Counted from the first letter of the stretch, positions 1-6,168 are shown. The stretch: DNA of 7,564 nucleotides from Candidatus Saccharibacteria bacterium UBA1235 (GCA_002309075.1 DBWP01000004.1:4385-11948); one strand, 5' to 3'. Translations and numbers: made by a program. Notes: generated by a model from the letters alone, not told the origin.

Positions 1-1584
1 GGCTGGATGATTCTACTCGCCGCAGTTTCAGCAGCGACTTCGTTCATATCTAGTTTCTTTTCTGCGCGGGTTGGAGCGTATTTTTCAAGAGATTTACGCG
101 CCGCAGTTTTCCAAAAAATCCTGTTATTTGATTTTACCGACATTAAAAGTTACAGTACGGCAAGCCTAATTACCAGGACGACAAACGATGTTAACCAAAT
201 TCAAATGATCATTACGATGATGTTGTCGATTTTACTGAGAGCACCGCTTTTTTGTATTTTAGGTCTTGTCATGGCGATCCAAACTGCGCCAGAAATGAGC
301 TGGATTATTGCGGTTGGAATTGCAGCCGTAATGCTTTCGGTCGCAATAATTATTTCCATTGTGGCTCCGAAATTTAAATTGTTCCAAAAATTAGTCGATA
401 AAATAACTTTGATTACACGCGAAAATCTAACTGGGTTAAAAGTGATCCGGGCATTTAATAATGAGAGTATTGAAAAGAAAAAGTTTACGCATACGAACCA
501 CGAGCTAACCCGACTTTTGATTTTTGTGGATCGAATTTTGGAACTTCAAAATCCTCTAATTAATATTATCTTTAACGGCACGACCCTACTTTGTTCCTGG
601 ATTGGGATTTCGCTTCTAAGTCAAGATTTTTCATATCTTGGTAATATGACTGCATTCGCAGAATATGTAACGTTTATTATGATGTCATTCTTGATGCTGT
701 CACTCTTCTTTATCATGATGCCGCGCGCAAATGTTTCAGCGGGGAGAATTAACGAAGTTTTAAAAACTGGTGCGAAGATTCATTTCGTGAAAGAAACTCG
801 TGGCGTGCCAGAGAAGCGAGCGTCCGTTGAATTTAGAAAAGTCGATTTTTGTTATCCAGATGCAGCGGAAAAGGTTTTAGACGATATTTCGTTTAAGGCT
901 GAGGCGGGGAAGACAACGGCGTTTATCGGTTCAACTGGTTCCGGAAAATCAACTTTAATCAATTTGGTGCCAAGATTTTACGAAGCAACAAGCGGCGAGA
1001 TTTTAATCGATGGTTTAAGTATTCACGAATATAGCCGAGAAGATTTGATAAAACGAATTGGGCTAGTTCCACAAAAAGGAATTTTATTCGCCGGAACAGT
1101 AAAATCCAACATTAAGTTTGGTGCACCAAATGCAACCGATAAGCAAGTCGAAGAAGCCGCCGAAATTGCGCAAGCAACACATTTTATCGAAAAAATGCCG
1201 AAAGGGTTTAACTCGCATATCGCTCAAGGTGGGACAAATGTTTCGGGCGGACAAAAACAAAGACTTTCTATCGCGCGAGCGATTTGTAAAAAACCGGACA
1301 TTTTTGTGTTTGATGATGCATTTTCTGCGCTGGATATGAAGACGGACGCAAAACTTCGAGCAGCATTAAAACCAATTACGAAAGATGCTGTAGTCTTAAT
1401 TGTAGCGCAACGAGTTTCGACCATTAAAGACGCTGATCAGATTGTAGTACTCGATAAAGGAAAGATGGTTGGAAAAGGAACACATCAAGAACTTCTTGAA
1501 AAATGTAAAGTTTATCAATCAATCGTAAAATCACAATTATCGGACGCAGAGTTCAGAAAGGAGATGAGTGGAACGGCACGGTGA
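1..1584 (+). CDS. ABC exporter half-transporter, degenerate-site subunit (TM287/BmrC-like), 5'-truncated by window edge
   Basis: This is one half of a heterodimeric ABC exporter: membrane helices followed by an ATPase domain, with unknown substrate (drug, lipid or peptide). The frame is open to base 1. The first Met (position 7) lies inside what should be TM2, so roughly 60-70 N-terminal residues, including TM1, lie upstream of the window. About five membrane helices precede the ATPase domain, which starts near nt 820. Visible motifs: Walker A GSTGSGKST (nt 928-954), Q-loop Gln (1072-1074), intact signature VSGGQKQR (1240-1263) and Walker B FVFDD (1303-1317). Two catalytic positions are altered. 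The Walker B glutamate is Asp (1315-1317) and the switch histidine is Gln (VAQR, Gln at 1408-1410). Both changes are typical of the non-catalytic subunit of heterodimeric exporters. The stop is TGA. The 3' end overlaps the partner gene by 17 nt, so the two are surely one operon. Confidence 0.93.
   Translation, partial: GWMILLAAVSAATSFISSFFSARVGAYFSRDLRAAVFQKILLFDFTDIKSYSTASLITRTTNDVNQIQMIITMMLSILLRAPLFCILGLVMAIQTAPEMSWIIAVGIAAVMLSVAIIISIVAPKFKLFQKLVDKITLITRENLTGLKVIRAFNNESIEKKKFTHTNHELTRLLIFVDRILELQNPLINIIFNGTTLLCSWIGISLLSQDFSYLGNMTAFAEYVTFIMMSFLMLSLFFIMMPRANVSAGRINEVLKTGAKIHFVKETRGVPEKRASVEFRKVDFCYPDAAEKVLDDISFKAEAGKTTAFIGSTGSGKSTLINLVPRFYEATSGEILIDGLSIHEYSREDLIKRIGLVPQKGILFAGTVKSNIKFGAPNATDKQVEEAAEIAQATHFIEKMPKGFNSHIAQGGTNVSGGQKQRLSIARAICKKPDIFVFDDAFSALDMKTDAKLRAALKPITKDAVVLIVAQRVSTIKDADQIVVLDKGKMVGKGTHQELLEKCKVYQSIVKSQLSDAEFRKEMSGTAR
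1557..1563 (+). promoter_or_regulatory. Ribosome binding site for the second ABC subunit
   Basis: AAAGGAG lies inside the 3' end of the first transporter gene, 4 nt before the GTG at 1568. It decides the start of the second subunit. The ATG at 1590 is out of frame, and the next in-frame GTG is 25 codons further in, at the edge of the first membrane segment. Confidence 0.75.
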
Positions 1585-3346
1585 AACAAATGGCGGAAAA
1601 GCTAAGAACACAAAATTTGCTTTTCATGAATTCTCGCATTCAGTGAAACCATATATTATACCAATTATCTTTTCGGTTTTACTCGCGGTTGGCTCTGCAA
1701 TTTTAGGTTTATTTATCCCGAAATTACTCGGAGATATGACCAACATCGCAGTAAATTCATACCCAGAAATTGATTTTGGCGCGATTTCTAGCAAAGCAAT
1801 CACTGTTATAGTTTTGTTTTTATCGTCGGCGGCGTTAAATTATGCGCAGGCTTTTATTCTTGCGGTCGTTTCGGCTAATTACACCAAAGATTTGCGTGAA
1901 AAAATTATCGATAAAATTTCAAAACTACCAATTTCATATTTTGATAAACACAAATTCGGCGACACACTAAGCCGAATGACAAATGATGTAGACGTTCTCA
2001 CTACATCAATGTCACAGGAAATAGCGGATATTTCGTTATCATTAACAATATTAATTGGCGTAATGATAATGATGCTTTCTATTAGCGTGCCACTCTCGCT
2101 AGTTTCTTTCGTAGTTGTGCCAATTTCTGTTCTTGTGGTTGGAAAAATTACAAAATTTGCGCAAAAATATTTCCGAGAGCAACAGAATACGCTTGGCGTA
2201 CTCAATAGTAGAATCGAAGAAGATTATGCAGGTTTAATTATCATAAAAGCAAACGCTTATGAAGATGATGCGAAAGAAAGTTTTGATATTACGAATAAAA
2301 AATTAGCTAAAGCTGCGACTAAGGCACAAATCTTCTCATCTTTATCATTCCCGGTAACGCACATTTTTACAAATCTTGGCTATATCGCAATTTGTATTCT
2401 TGGTGGCGGGATGGTGATAGATGGACGAATTACGATCGGTTCTCTCCAGGCTTTTATCCAGTATGTATCGCGCTTTAATCGCCCGATCACCGAAATCGCT
2501 TCAACTACCGCCACGATTCAATCGTTGCTTGCCGCAAGCGAAAGAATTTTTGAATTTTTGGCGGAGCCAGAAGAAGCCAAAGATATTGAGCCGACTTTAG
2601 CTATCTCTGATGTTAAAGGTGCTGTGGAATTTAATAATGTCAGCTTTAGTTATGATGGGAAAACTCCTATTATTAAAGATTTTTCTGTAAAAGTTGCGCC
2701 GGGAACTAATGTGGCAATCGTAGGCCCAACGGGCGCAGGAAAAACTACAATTATTAATCTTCTAATGAGATTTTATGAGCCGAGCGCTGGAGAAATCTTA
2801 ATAGATAACACGCCAATTAGTAAAATGAAGCGATCCGACGTTAGACAATTATTTGGCATGGTGCTTCAGGATACTTGGCTATTTTCTGGCTCAGTGGAAG
2901 AAAATTTGAGATATGGCAGAAAGGACGCAACACTCGCAGATATTAAAGCGGCGGCAAAATTCTGTAATATTGAACATATTATCGAGGCCTTGCCGCATGG
3001 TTACAAAACTGTAATTTCTGAAGACTCTGATAATATTTCGGCTGGCGAAAAGCAACTTCTTACGATCGCGCGAGCGATGGTTGCAAACCCTCCGATGATG
3101 ATTTTAGATGAAGCAACGTCAAACGTGGATACTAGAACTGAACATTTGATTCAAAAATCTTTTGATAAAATTACTGAGGGGCGAACGTCTTTTGTGATCG
3201 CACATCGCCTTTCGACAATTCGCAACGCAGATTTAATCCTTGTAATGAAAGATGGAGAAATCGTAGAGCAAGGGAACCATGAAAAATTACTCAAATTGAA
3301 CGGTTTTTACGCCGAACTATACAACTCACAATTTGCTGATAATTAA
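1568..3346 (+). CDS. ABC exporter half-transporter, catalytic subunit (TM288/BmrD-like)
   Basis: This is the second half of the heterodimeric ABC exporter, 592 residues and full length for the family. It starts at GTG with AAAGGAG 4 nt upstream and overlaps its partner by 17 nt, which implies translational coupling. An N-terminal cytoplasmic segment (about 1-27) is followed by six predicted membrane helices to about residue 300, then the ATPase domain from about 352. Motifs: Walker A GPTGAGKTT (386-394), Q-loop Gln434, Walker B MMILDE with catalytic Glu515, D-loop SNVDTRTE, and switch His546 (IAHR). The signature is ISAGEKQ (490-496) instead of LSGGQ. In a heterodimer this degenerate signature faces the Asp/Gln-altered ATP site of the partner. 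One ATP site is therefore degenerate. The other, made from this subunit's Walker motifs and the partner's intact signature, is competent. The last 21 nt overlap the end of tmk on the other strand. The substrate cannot be told from sequence. Confidence 0.95.
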   Translation: MERHGETNGGKAKNTKFAFHEFSHSVKPYIIPIIFSVLLAVGSAILGLFIPKLLGDMTNIAVNSYPEIDFGAISSKAITVIVLFLSSAALNYAQAFILAVVSANYTKDLREKIIDKISKLPISYFDKHKFGDTLSRMTNDVDVLTTSMSQEIADISLSLTILIGVMIMMLSISVPLSLVSFVVVPISVLVVGKITKFAQKYFREQQNTLGVLNSRIEEDYAGLIIIKANAYEDDAKESFDITNKKLAKAATKAQIFSSLSFPVTHIFTNLGYIAICILGGGMVIDGRITIGSLQAFIQYVSRFNRPITEIASTTATIQSLLAASERIFEFLAEPEEAKDIEPTLAISDVKGAVEFNNVSFSYDGKTPIIKDFSVKVAPGTNVAIVGPTGAGKTTIINLLMRFYEPSAGEILIDNTPISKMKRSDVRQLFGMVLQDTWLFSGSVEENLRYGRKDATLADIKAAAKFCNIEHIIEALPHGYKTVISEDSDNISAGEKQLLTIARAMVANPPMMILDEATSNVDTRTEHLIQKSFDKITEGRTSFVIAHRLSTIRNADLILVMKDGEIVEQGNHEKLLKLNGFYAELYNSQFADN

Positions 3347-3931
3347 ATTCGAAACTTCTTCAATAGTTCCAGAAGCGTCAATAATTGGAATATTAAATTC
3401 TTTAGCGATTTTCGGATAAGCGCTGTTTACTTTTTGCTGAAAATCGTCTGGCTTAGCTTCAAAAGTCTCAACTGCTTTTCCGCGCGCACCTTGACGCTCG
3501 AGCCTAACTTTATCTGGCACCGTCAAAATAAATCCTTTGTCTGGATGGCAATATCTTTCTGGCAAAGCTTCGTGTGTAATTTTAATAATTTTATTACGCG
3601 AAACACCTTCTCCATAACCCTGATAGGCAAGTGTAGACCAATAATTCCGCGCCGAGATTACAATTCCGCCATCTTTTAAAGTCGGTTCGGCAATTTTGCG
3701 CCAAAGCTCAGAGCGAGACGCCGTAAATAATAATACGTTTGTCATCGGAGCCATTTTATATTCTTTGCCACGGATTAAAATCAAGTCATGTATGTCATGA
3801 GCCTGTGGTAAGTCACCGTCTGGCTCGTCCATTACGACAACTTTTTTGCCTTGTTTTTCATAATATTCTTTTAAGAGTCTAACTTGAGTAGACTTACCGG
3901 TTCCGTCTTGACCTTCAATTACAATGTACAT
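3326..3931 (-). CDS. tmk: Thymidylate kinase (dTMP kinase)
   Basis: It phosphorylates dTMP to dTDP with ATP in the cytoplasm, the shared step of salvage and de novo dTTP synthesis. I start it at the ATG at 3931 (MYIVIEGQDG, 201 residues), which fits the family N-terminus and has AAAGG (3940-3944) 8 nt upstream. An in-frame ATG at 3961 would add ten residues but has no ribosome binding site. The P-loop GQDGTGKS is at residues 7-14, an EP motif at 36-37 and AYQG at 102-105. A basic LID-like segment lies near 143-152. Two departures are visible. The usual DR motif before AYQG is A94-R95, with the arginine kept and the aspartate lost. The usual REPGG stretch reads DEPDG. The gene overlaps tdk by 13 nt at its start, and its TGA stop lies 21 nt inside the opposing exporter gene. 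No terminator is visible. Confidence 0.92.
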   Translation of the reverse strand: MYIVIEGQDGTGKSTQVRLLKEYYEKQGKKVVVMDEPDGDLPQAHDIHDLILIRGKEYKMAPMTNVLLFTASRSELWRKIAEPTLKDGGIVISARNYWSTLAYQGYGEGVSRNKIIKITHEALPERYCHPDKGFILTVPDKVRLERQGARGKAVETFEAKPDDFQQKVNSAYPKIAKEFNIPIIDASGTIEEVSNLIISKL

Positions 3932-4506
3932 TTTAAATACCTTTCGTAACACGCTGGACATAAAGCGCGATATTCGATTTCACTAGTTCCGTCAATTAAA
4001 ACATCTGGGCCATCTGCGACAAATTTCCCGTCCAGAAATCTCGCATTGTATGTAGCTTTATGTCCACATTCACAGATAGTTTTAATTTCTTCGATTTCGT
4101 GAGCAATTTGCAAAAGTCTAGTTGCCCCCTCGAAGCCACCATCGTTGCGACGAAAATTCAAGCGAAGACCATAACACATAACTGGAATATTTAGTTCGAT
4201 CGTAACGAGCATTAAATCGTCGACTTGTTCTTTTGTTAAAAATTGCGCCTCGTCAACTAGAACACATTGAACGTCTTTATAATTTTTTGAAATTTCTTGA
4301 AATAAATTAAGGTTTTTATCGAAACAGAAATTCGTTTCGCGTTCTGGTCCAATTCTAGTCAATAATTTTGTACCATTTTTAGTATCAGTCTTTGGTTTTA
4401 TTACGCAAACTTTATGACCACGTTCTTCATAATTGAAAGCAACCTGAAGAAGCTGCATAGTTTTACCACATCCCATCGCACCATAACGAAAGTATAATTT
4501 TGCCAT
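3919..4506 (-). CDS. tdk: Thymidine kinase (TK1-type)
   Basis: It salvages thymidine (and deoxyuridine) to the monophosphate using ATP, in the cytoplasm. It has 195 residues, normal for bacterial TK1-like enzymes. Motifs: P-loop GAMGCGKT (9-16); DEAQF (85-89), which carries the predicted catalytic Glu86; GLRLNFR (113-119) then FEGATRLL, the substrate-side loop; and a zinc site of C145-x-C147 with C183-x2-C186. The lasso-like C-terminal segment is present. The start at 4506 has no Shine-Dalgarno sequence. Instead TATAAT ends 6 nt before the ATG, so transcription should begin at the A of the start codon (leaderless, inferred). The downstream tmk overlaps by 13 nt and makes the next two steps' logic clear: thymidine to dTMP to dTDP. 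ung is divergent. Confidence 0.95.
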   Translation of the reverse strand: MAKLYFRYGAMGCGKTMQLLQVAFNYEERGHKVCVIKPKTDTKNGTKLLTRIGPERETNFCFDKNLNLFQEISKNYKDVQCVLVDEAQFLTKEQVDDLMLVTIELNIPVMCYGLRLNFRRNDGGFEGATRLLQIAHEIEEIKTICECGHKATYNARFLDGKFVADGPDVLIDGTSEIEYRALCPACYERYLKCTL

Positions 4507-4520
4507 GGTATAATTATAAC
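4507..4520. promoter_or_regulatory. Bidirectional palindromic promoter for tdk and ung, predicted leaderless on both sides
   Basis: The whole tdk-ung gap is 14 bp. It holds the perfect palindrome TATAATTATA (4509-4518), which reads as a consensus -10 box on each strand: plus 4509-4514 and minus 4518-4513. In each direction exactly 6 nt separate the box from the A of the ATG (4521 for ung, 4506 for tdk). That is the usual distance from -10 to transcription start. Neither gene has a ribosome binding site. The two boxes share bases, so polymerase should not open both directions at once. No good -35 is visible; any would lie inside the opposing gene. What is seen is the palindrome and spacing; leaderless use is inferred. 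Confidence 0.7.
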
Positions 4521-5168
4521 ATGCATGAGAGTTGGAGAGCGTTTTTAAATAGCGAATTTAACAAGCCTTATTTTAGGGAGTTATCTAAGTTTTTACATGA
4601 AGAGTATGAAAATAAAACAATTTATCCACCAAAAGGTTTAGTTTTCTCGGCATTTACGACCGATTTAAACGATATTAAAGTTGTAATTTTAGGTCAGGAC
4701 CCATACCATACTCCAGGTGCAGCGGAAGGGCTGGCTTTTTCGGTTCCGAATTCTGCGCCGATCCCGCCGTCGCTAGTTAATATATATAAGGAAATTGATA
4801 ATGATATTGGTCACCATAATAATCCGCGCGGAAGCCTTAGGAATTGGCAAAAACAAGGCGTTTTACTTCTAAATACCGTTTTGACGGTCGAGGCACATAA
4901 GGCCGGCTCGCACCGCGGAAAAGGTTGGGAGACTTTTACAACGGAAACGATTAAATATTTAAATGAAACCCGGCCACATCTTGTGTTTATTTTGTGGGGA
5001 AGAGACGCACGAAATAAAAAATCTTTAATTGATACTTCGAAACATTTAATTTTAGAGTCGCCGCACCCATCGCCTTTATCGGCTCACGCGGGCTTTTTCG
5101 GCAACCATCATTTTTCAAAATGTAATGAATTTTTAATCAAAAACGGCATGGAGCCAATTAAATGGTAA
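4521..5168 (+). CDS. ung: Uracil-DNA glycosylase (family 1)
   Basis: It removes uracil from DNA, left by cytosine deamination or dUTP incorporation, as the first step of base-excision repair. From the ATG at 4521 it has 215 residues, close to the usual 220-230. Motifs: water-activating loop GQDPYH (58-63, Asp60), AFSV (72-75), PPSL (82-85), LLNTVLTV (116-123, uracil-binding Asn118), and the leucine intercalation loop HPSPLSAH (182-189, catalytic His182) followed by AGFFG. The loop is usually HRGFFG, so Arg is Ala at 190. A TTG at 4500 would add seven residues, but it would place the start inside tdk and read through the promoter. The ATG fits the family N-terminus better. No ribosome binding site is present; the transcript is probably leaderless from TATAAT at 4509-4514. 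The gene sits among thymidine and dUMP metabolism genes. Confidence 0.96.
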   Translation: MHESWRAFLNSEFNKPYFRELSKFLHEEYENKTIYPPKGLVFSAFTTDLNDIKVVILGQDPYHTPGAAEGLAFSVPNSAPIPPSLVNIYKEIDNDIGHHNNPRGSLRNWQKQGVLLLNTVLTVEAHKAGSHRGKGWETFTTETIKYLNETRPHLVFILWGRDARNKKSLIDTSKHLILESPHPSPLSAHAGFFGNHHFSKCNEFLIKNGMEPIKW

Positions 5169-5171
5169 AAC

Positions 5172-5188
5172 CCTCGCGGTTAGCGAGG
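5172..5188. terminator. GC hairpin after ung, terminator-like
   Basis: CCTCGC (5172-5177) pairs fully with GCGAGG (5183-5188) around a 5-nt loop, starting 4 nt after the ung stop. On the plus strand no T run follows, so it would be a poor intrinsic terminator for ung. On the minus strand the same hairpin is followed by GGGTTTTACC-type sequence with four Ts. It could therefore stop transcription coming from the dCMP deaminase side. The hairpin is clear; the function is a guess. Confidence 0.4.
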
Positions 5189-5202
5189 AGACATATCGTC
5201 GT

Positions 5203-5212
5203 TATAATTATA
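5203..5212. repeat. Second TATAATTATA palindrome
   Basis: The same 10-bp palindrome as in the tdk-ung promoter, extended here to TTATAATTATAA (5202-5213). It lies 14 nt after the ung hairpin and about 15 nt before a stronger extended -10 box. It could be a second, possibly bidirectional -10 element, or AT-rich coincidence. A plus-strand start near 5215 would meet only a five-codon ORF. Confidence 0.35.
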
Positions 5213-5225
5213 AGAATGCTTTTTA

Positions 5226-5234
5226 TGCTATAAT
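5226..5234 (+). promoter_or_regulatory. Extended -10 promoter for the small membrane protein
   Basis: TGCTATAAT is a perfect extended -10 (TG-N-TATAAT). It predicts transcription from about 5241 and a leader of roughly 29 nt. The leader contains AGGA (5256-5259), 10 nt before the ATG at 5270. No clear -35 is seen, which an extended -10 can tolerate. Confidence 0.6.
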
Positions 5235-5269
5235 AAACGCGTATATAGCCTAAACAGGAATAAAAAAAC

Positions 5270-5572
5270 ATGAAAAAACAAATTTTTAGTTTTATACTAT
5301 TTTTACTATCAATCGCAACGTTAGTGGGCGGAGTTTTTTACGTTGTTCAATACAGCACTCACGCTGATCTCGCCAATACGAATCTTTGTTATCCAGAAAA
5401 TCCGAATCCTGAAGTTAGCGCATTTTCTGAGGCCGAACAAACTATTTGTGTCTTAATAGCTAGCCAAAATGACTTAGTATCTAAAGAGTCTGTAAAATTG
5501 GAAGCCATGATTTTTATCTTCGCCAGCATCACTTTTGCTTCTTTGGGTTATCTTGGCAAAAAGAAGAAATAA
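5270..5572 (+). CDS. Small two-helix membrane protein of unknown function
   Basis: I do not recognise this 100-residue protein. It starts MKK, has a hydrophobic segment at about 5-27, a polar loop at about 28-77 and a second hydrophobic segment at about 79-95, and ends in GKKKK. Lysines at both ends predict both termini in the cytoplasm and the loop outside (positive-inside rule). The loop holds exactly two cysteines (Cys40 and Cys60), which could form a disulfide, and a Pro/Asn-rich stretch near 42-48. It has its own extended -10 promoter and a modest AGGA ribosome binding site, so it is likely a real gene. Its neighbours do not suggest a job: ung is upstream with a hairpin between them, and dCMP deaminase is convergent with no spacer. 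The first hydrophobic segment could instead be an uncleaved signal anchor. Confidence 0.75.
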   Translation: MKKQIFSFILFLLSIATLVGGVFYVVQYSTHADLANTNLCYPENPNPEVSAFSEAEQTICVLIASQNDLVSKESVKLEAMIFIFASITFASLGYLGKKKK

Positions 5573-6121
5573 TTATACCCATTTAGAAAGGCGTTTATAT
5601 TCTTCTGAATCTTTAGGATAGGAGTTGAGTATGTCCTCGATATAGGTTTTATTATTGGAGAGGTTTAAAGTCTTAACATGTGGCATAGATGAAAGCAAAC
5701 GAATAATAGCTTCGTCGGTCTCGACGTTTGTCATAGATTTTTTAGGATCAGTCGAATGAGAATGGACGCGAAGCTCCTTATAGACAAAACGCGTAATACC
5801 CGCCTGAAGACAGTGTTTTAAACAGTTTTCGCAAGTTGCCACGCGATTATAAACCGTACAATCAGTTAAATCTTGGTGCGCAAAAATCAAAGCATTCATT
5901 TCGGAGTGAATTACAAAATAATATTTCATTGGGCGCTCAGAAAGAGTCATCTTTTCTTCATCGGCGCCTTGAATCATGCCGTTATATCCAAGCGATACGA
6001 CGCGTTTATTTTTATCAACAATCACGCAACCCATTTTAGATGAAGGGTCTTTAGATTTTTTAGCGACCGTCTCGGCAATCTCCATAAAATATTCGTCCCA
6101 CTGGCGTTGTTTTTTATCCAT
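5573..6121 (-). CDS. dCMP deaminase (ComEB/COG2131-type, zinc-dependent)
   Basis: It is predicted to deaminate dCMP to dUMP, the precursor of dTMP, in the cytoplasm. It has 182 residues, near the length of known dCMP deaminases. Motifs: GCVIVD (31-36); LGYNGMIQGADE (44-55), matching the GYNG substrate loop; zinc and proton-shuttle motif H72-S-E74-MNA; and the Cys pair C97-x2-C100, followed by a QAGI motif (106-109). The residue before the first Cys is Thr96 where the family nearly always has Pro. About 70 C-terminal residues after the core are charged, and their role is unclear. The start at 6121 has GGAGG (6126-6130) 4 nt upstream and an extended -10 further up. Its stop abuts the stop of the small membrane protein gene directly. 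A related cytidine/deoxycytidylate substrate cannot be excluded. Confidence 0.88.
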   Translation of the reverse strand: MDKKQRQWDEYFMEIAETVAKKSKDPSSKMGCVIVDKNKRVVSLGYNGMIQGADEEKMTLSERPMKYYFVIHSEMNALIFAHQDLTDCTVYNRVATCENCLKHCLQAGITRFVYKELRVHSHSTDPKKSMTNVETDEAIIRLLSSMPHVKTLNLSNNKTYIEDILNSYPKDSEEYKRLSKWV

Positions 6122-6125
6122 AAAT

Positions 6126-6130
6126 CCTCC
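6126..6130 (-). promoter_or_regulatory. Ribosome binding site of dCMP deaminase
   Basis: GGAGG on the minus strand, separated by 4 nt (ATTT) from the ATG at 6121. It fixes the start of the deaminase. Confidence 0.75.
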
Positions 6131-6141
6131 AATTCTTATCT

Positions 6142-6150
6142 ATTATAACA
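6142..6150 (-). promoter_or_regulatory. Extended -10 promoter of dCMP deaminase
   Basis: The minus strand reads TGTTATAAT, a perfect extended -10 (TG-N-TATAAT). It predicts transcription from about 6135, giving a leader of about 14 nt that just includes the GGAGG. No convincing -35 is seen upstream, where a C-rich run lies (G6163-6168 on the plus strand). Confidence 0.6.
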
Positions 6151-6168
6151 TAGTTTAAAGGTGGGGGG

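Noticed and set aside
1118..1424. Short open frames on both strands inside the first ABC ATPase domain, and similar ones at 1879-2205, 3434-3679, 5836-6158, 6880-7113 and 7192-7377.
   Set aside because: They overlap well-supported genes in other frames, lack ribosome binding sites and show no family motifs.
3932..3961. Upstream ATG at 3961 as the start of tmk.
   Set aside because: No ribosome binding site precedes it, and TMP kinases normally begin a few residues before the P-loop, as with the ATG at 3931, which has AAAGG 8 nt upstream.
4500..4520. TTG at 4500 as the start of ung (adds seven residues).
   Set aside because: It lies inside the tdk start region, has no ribosome binding site and would translate the promoter palindrome. 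The ATG at 4521 fits the family N-terminus and the -10 spacing.
5216..5233. Tiny ORF (five codons) positioned leaderless after the second TATAATTATA.
   Set aside because: Far too short to support, and its stop falls within the next -10 box. Probably chance.
6163..6168. Run of six Gs as a G-quadruplex.
   Set aside because: A single run; the further G tracts needed for a quadruplex are missing nearby.
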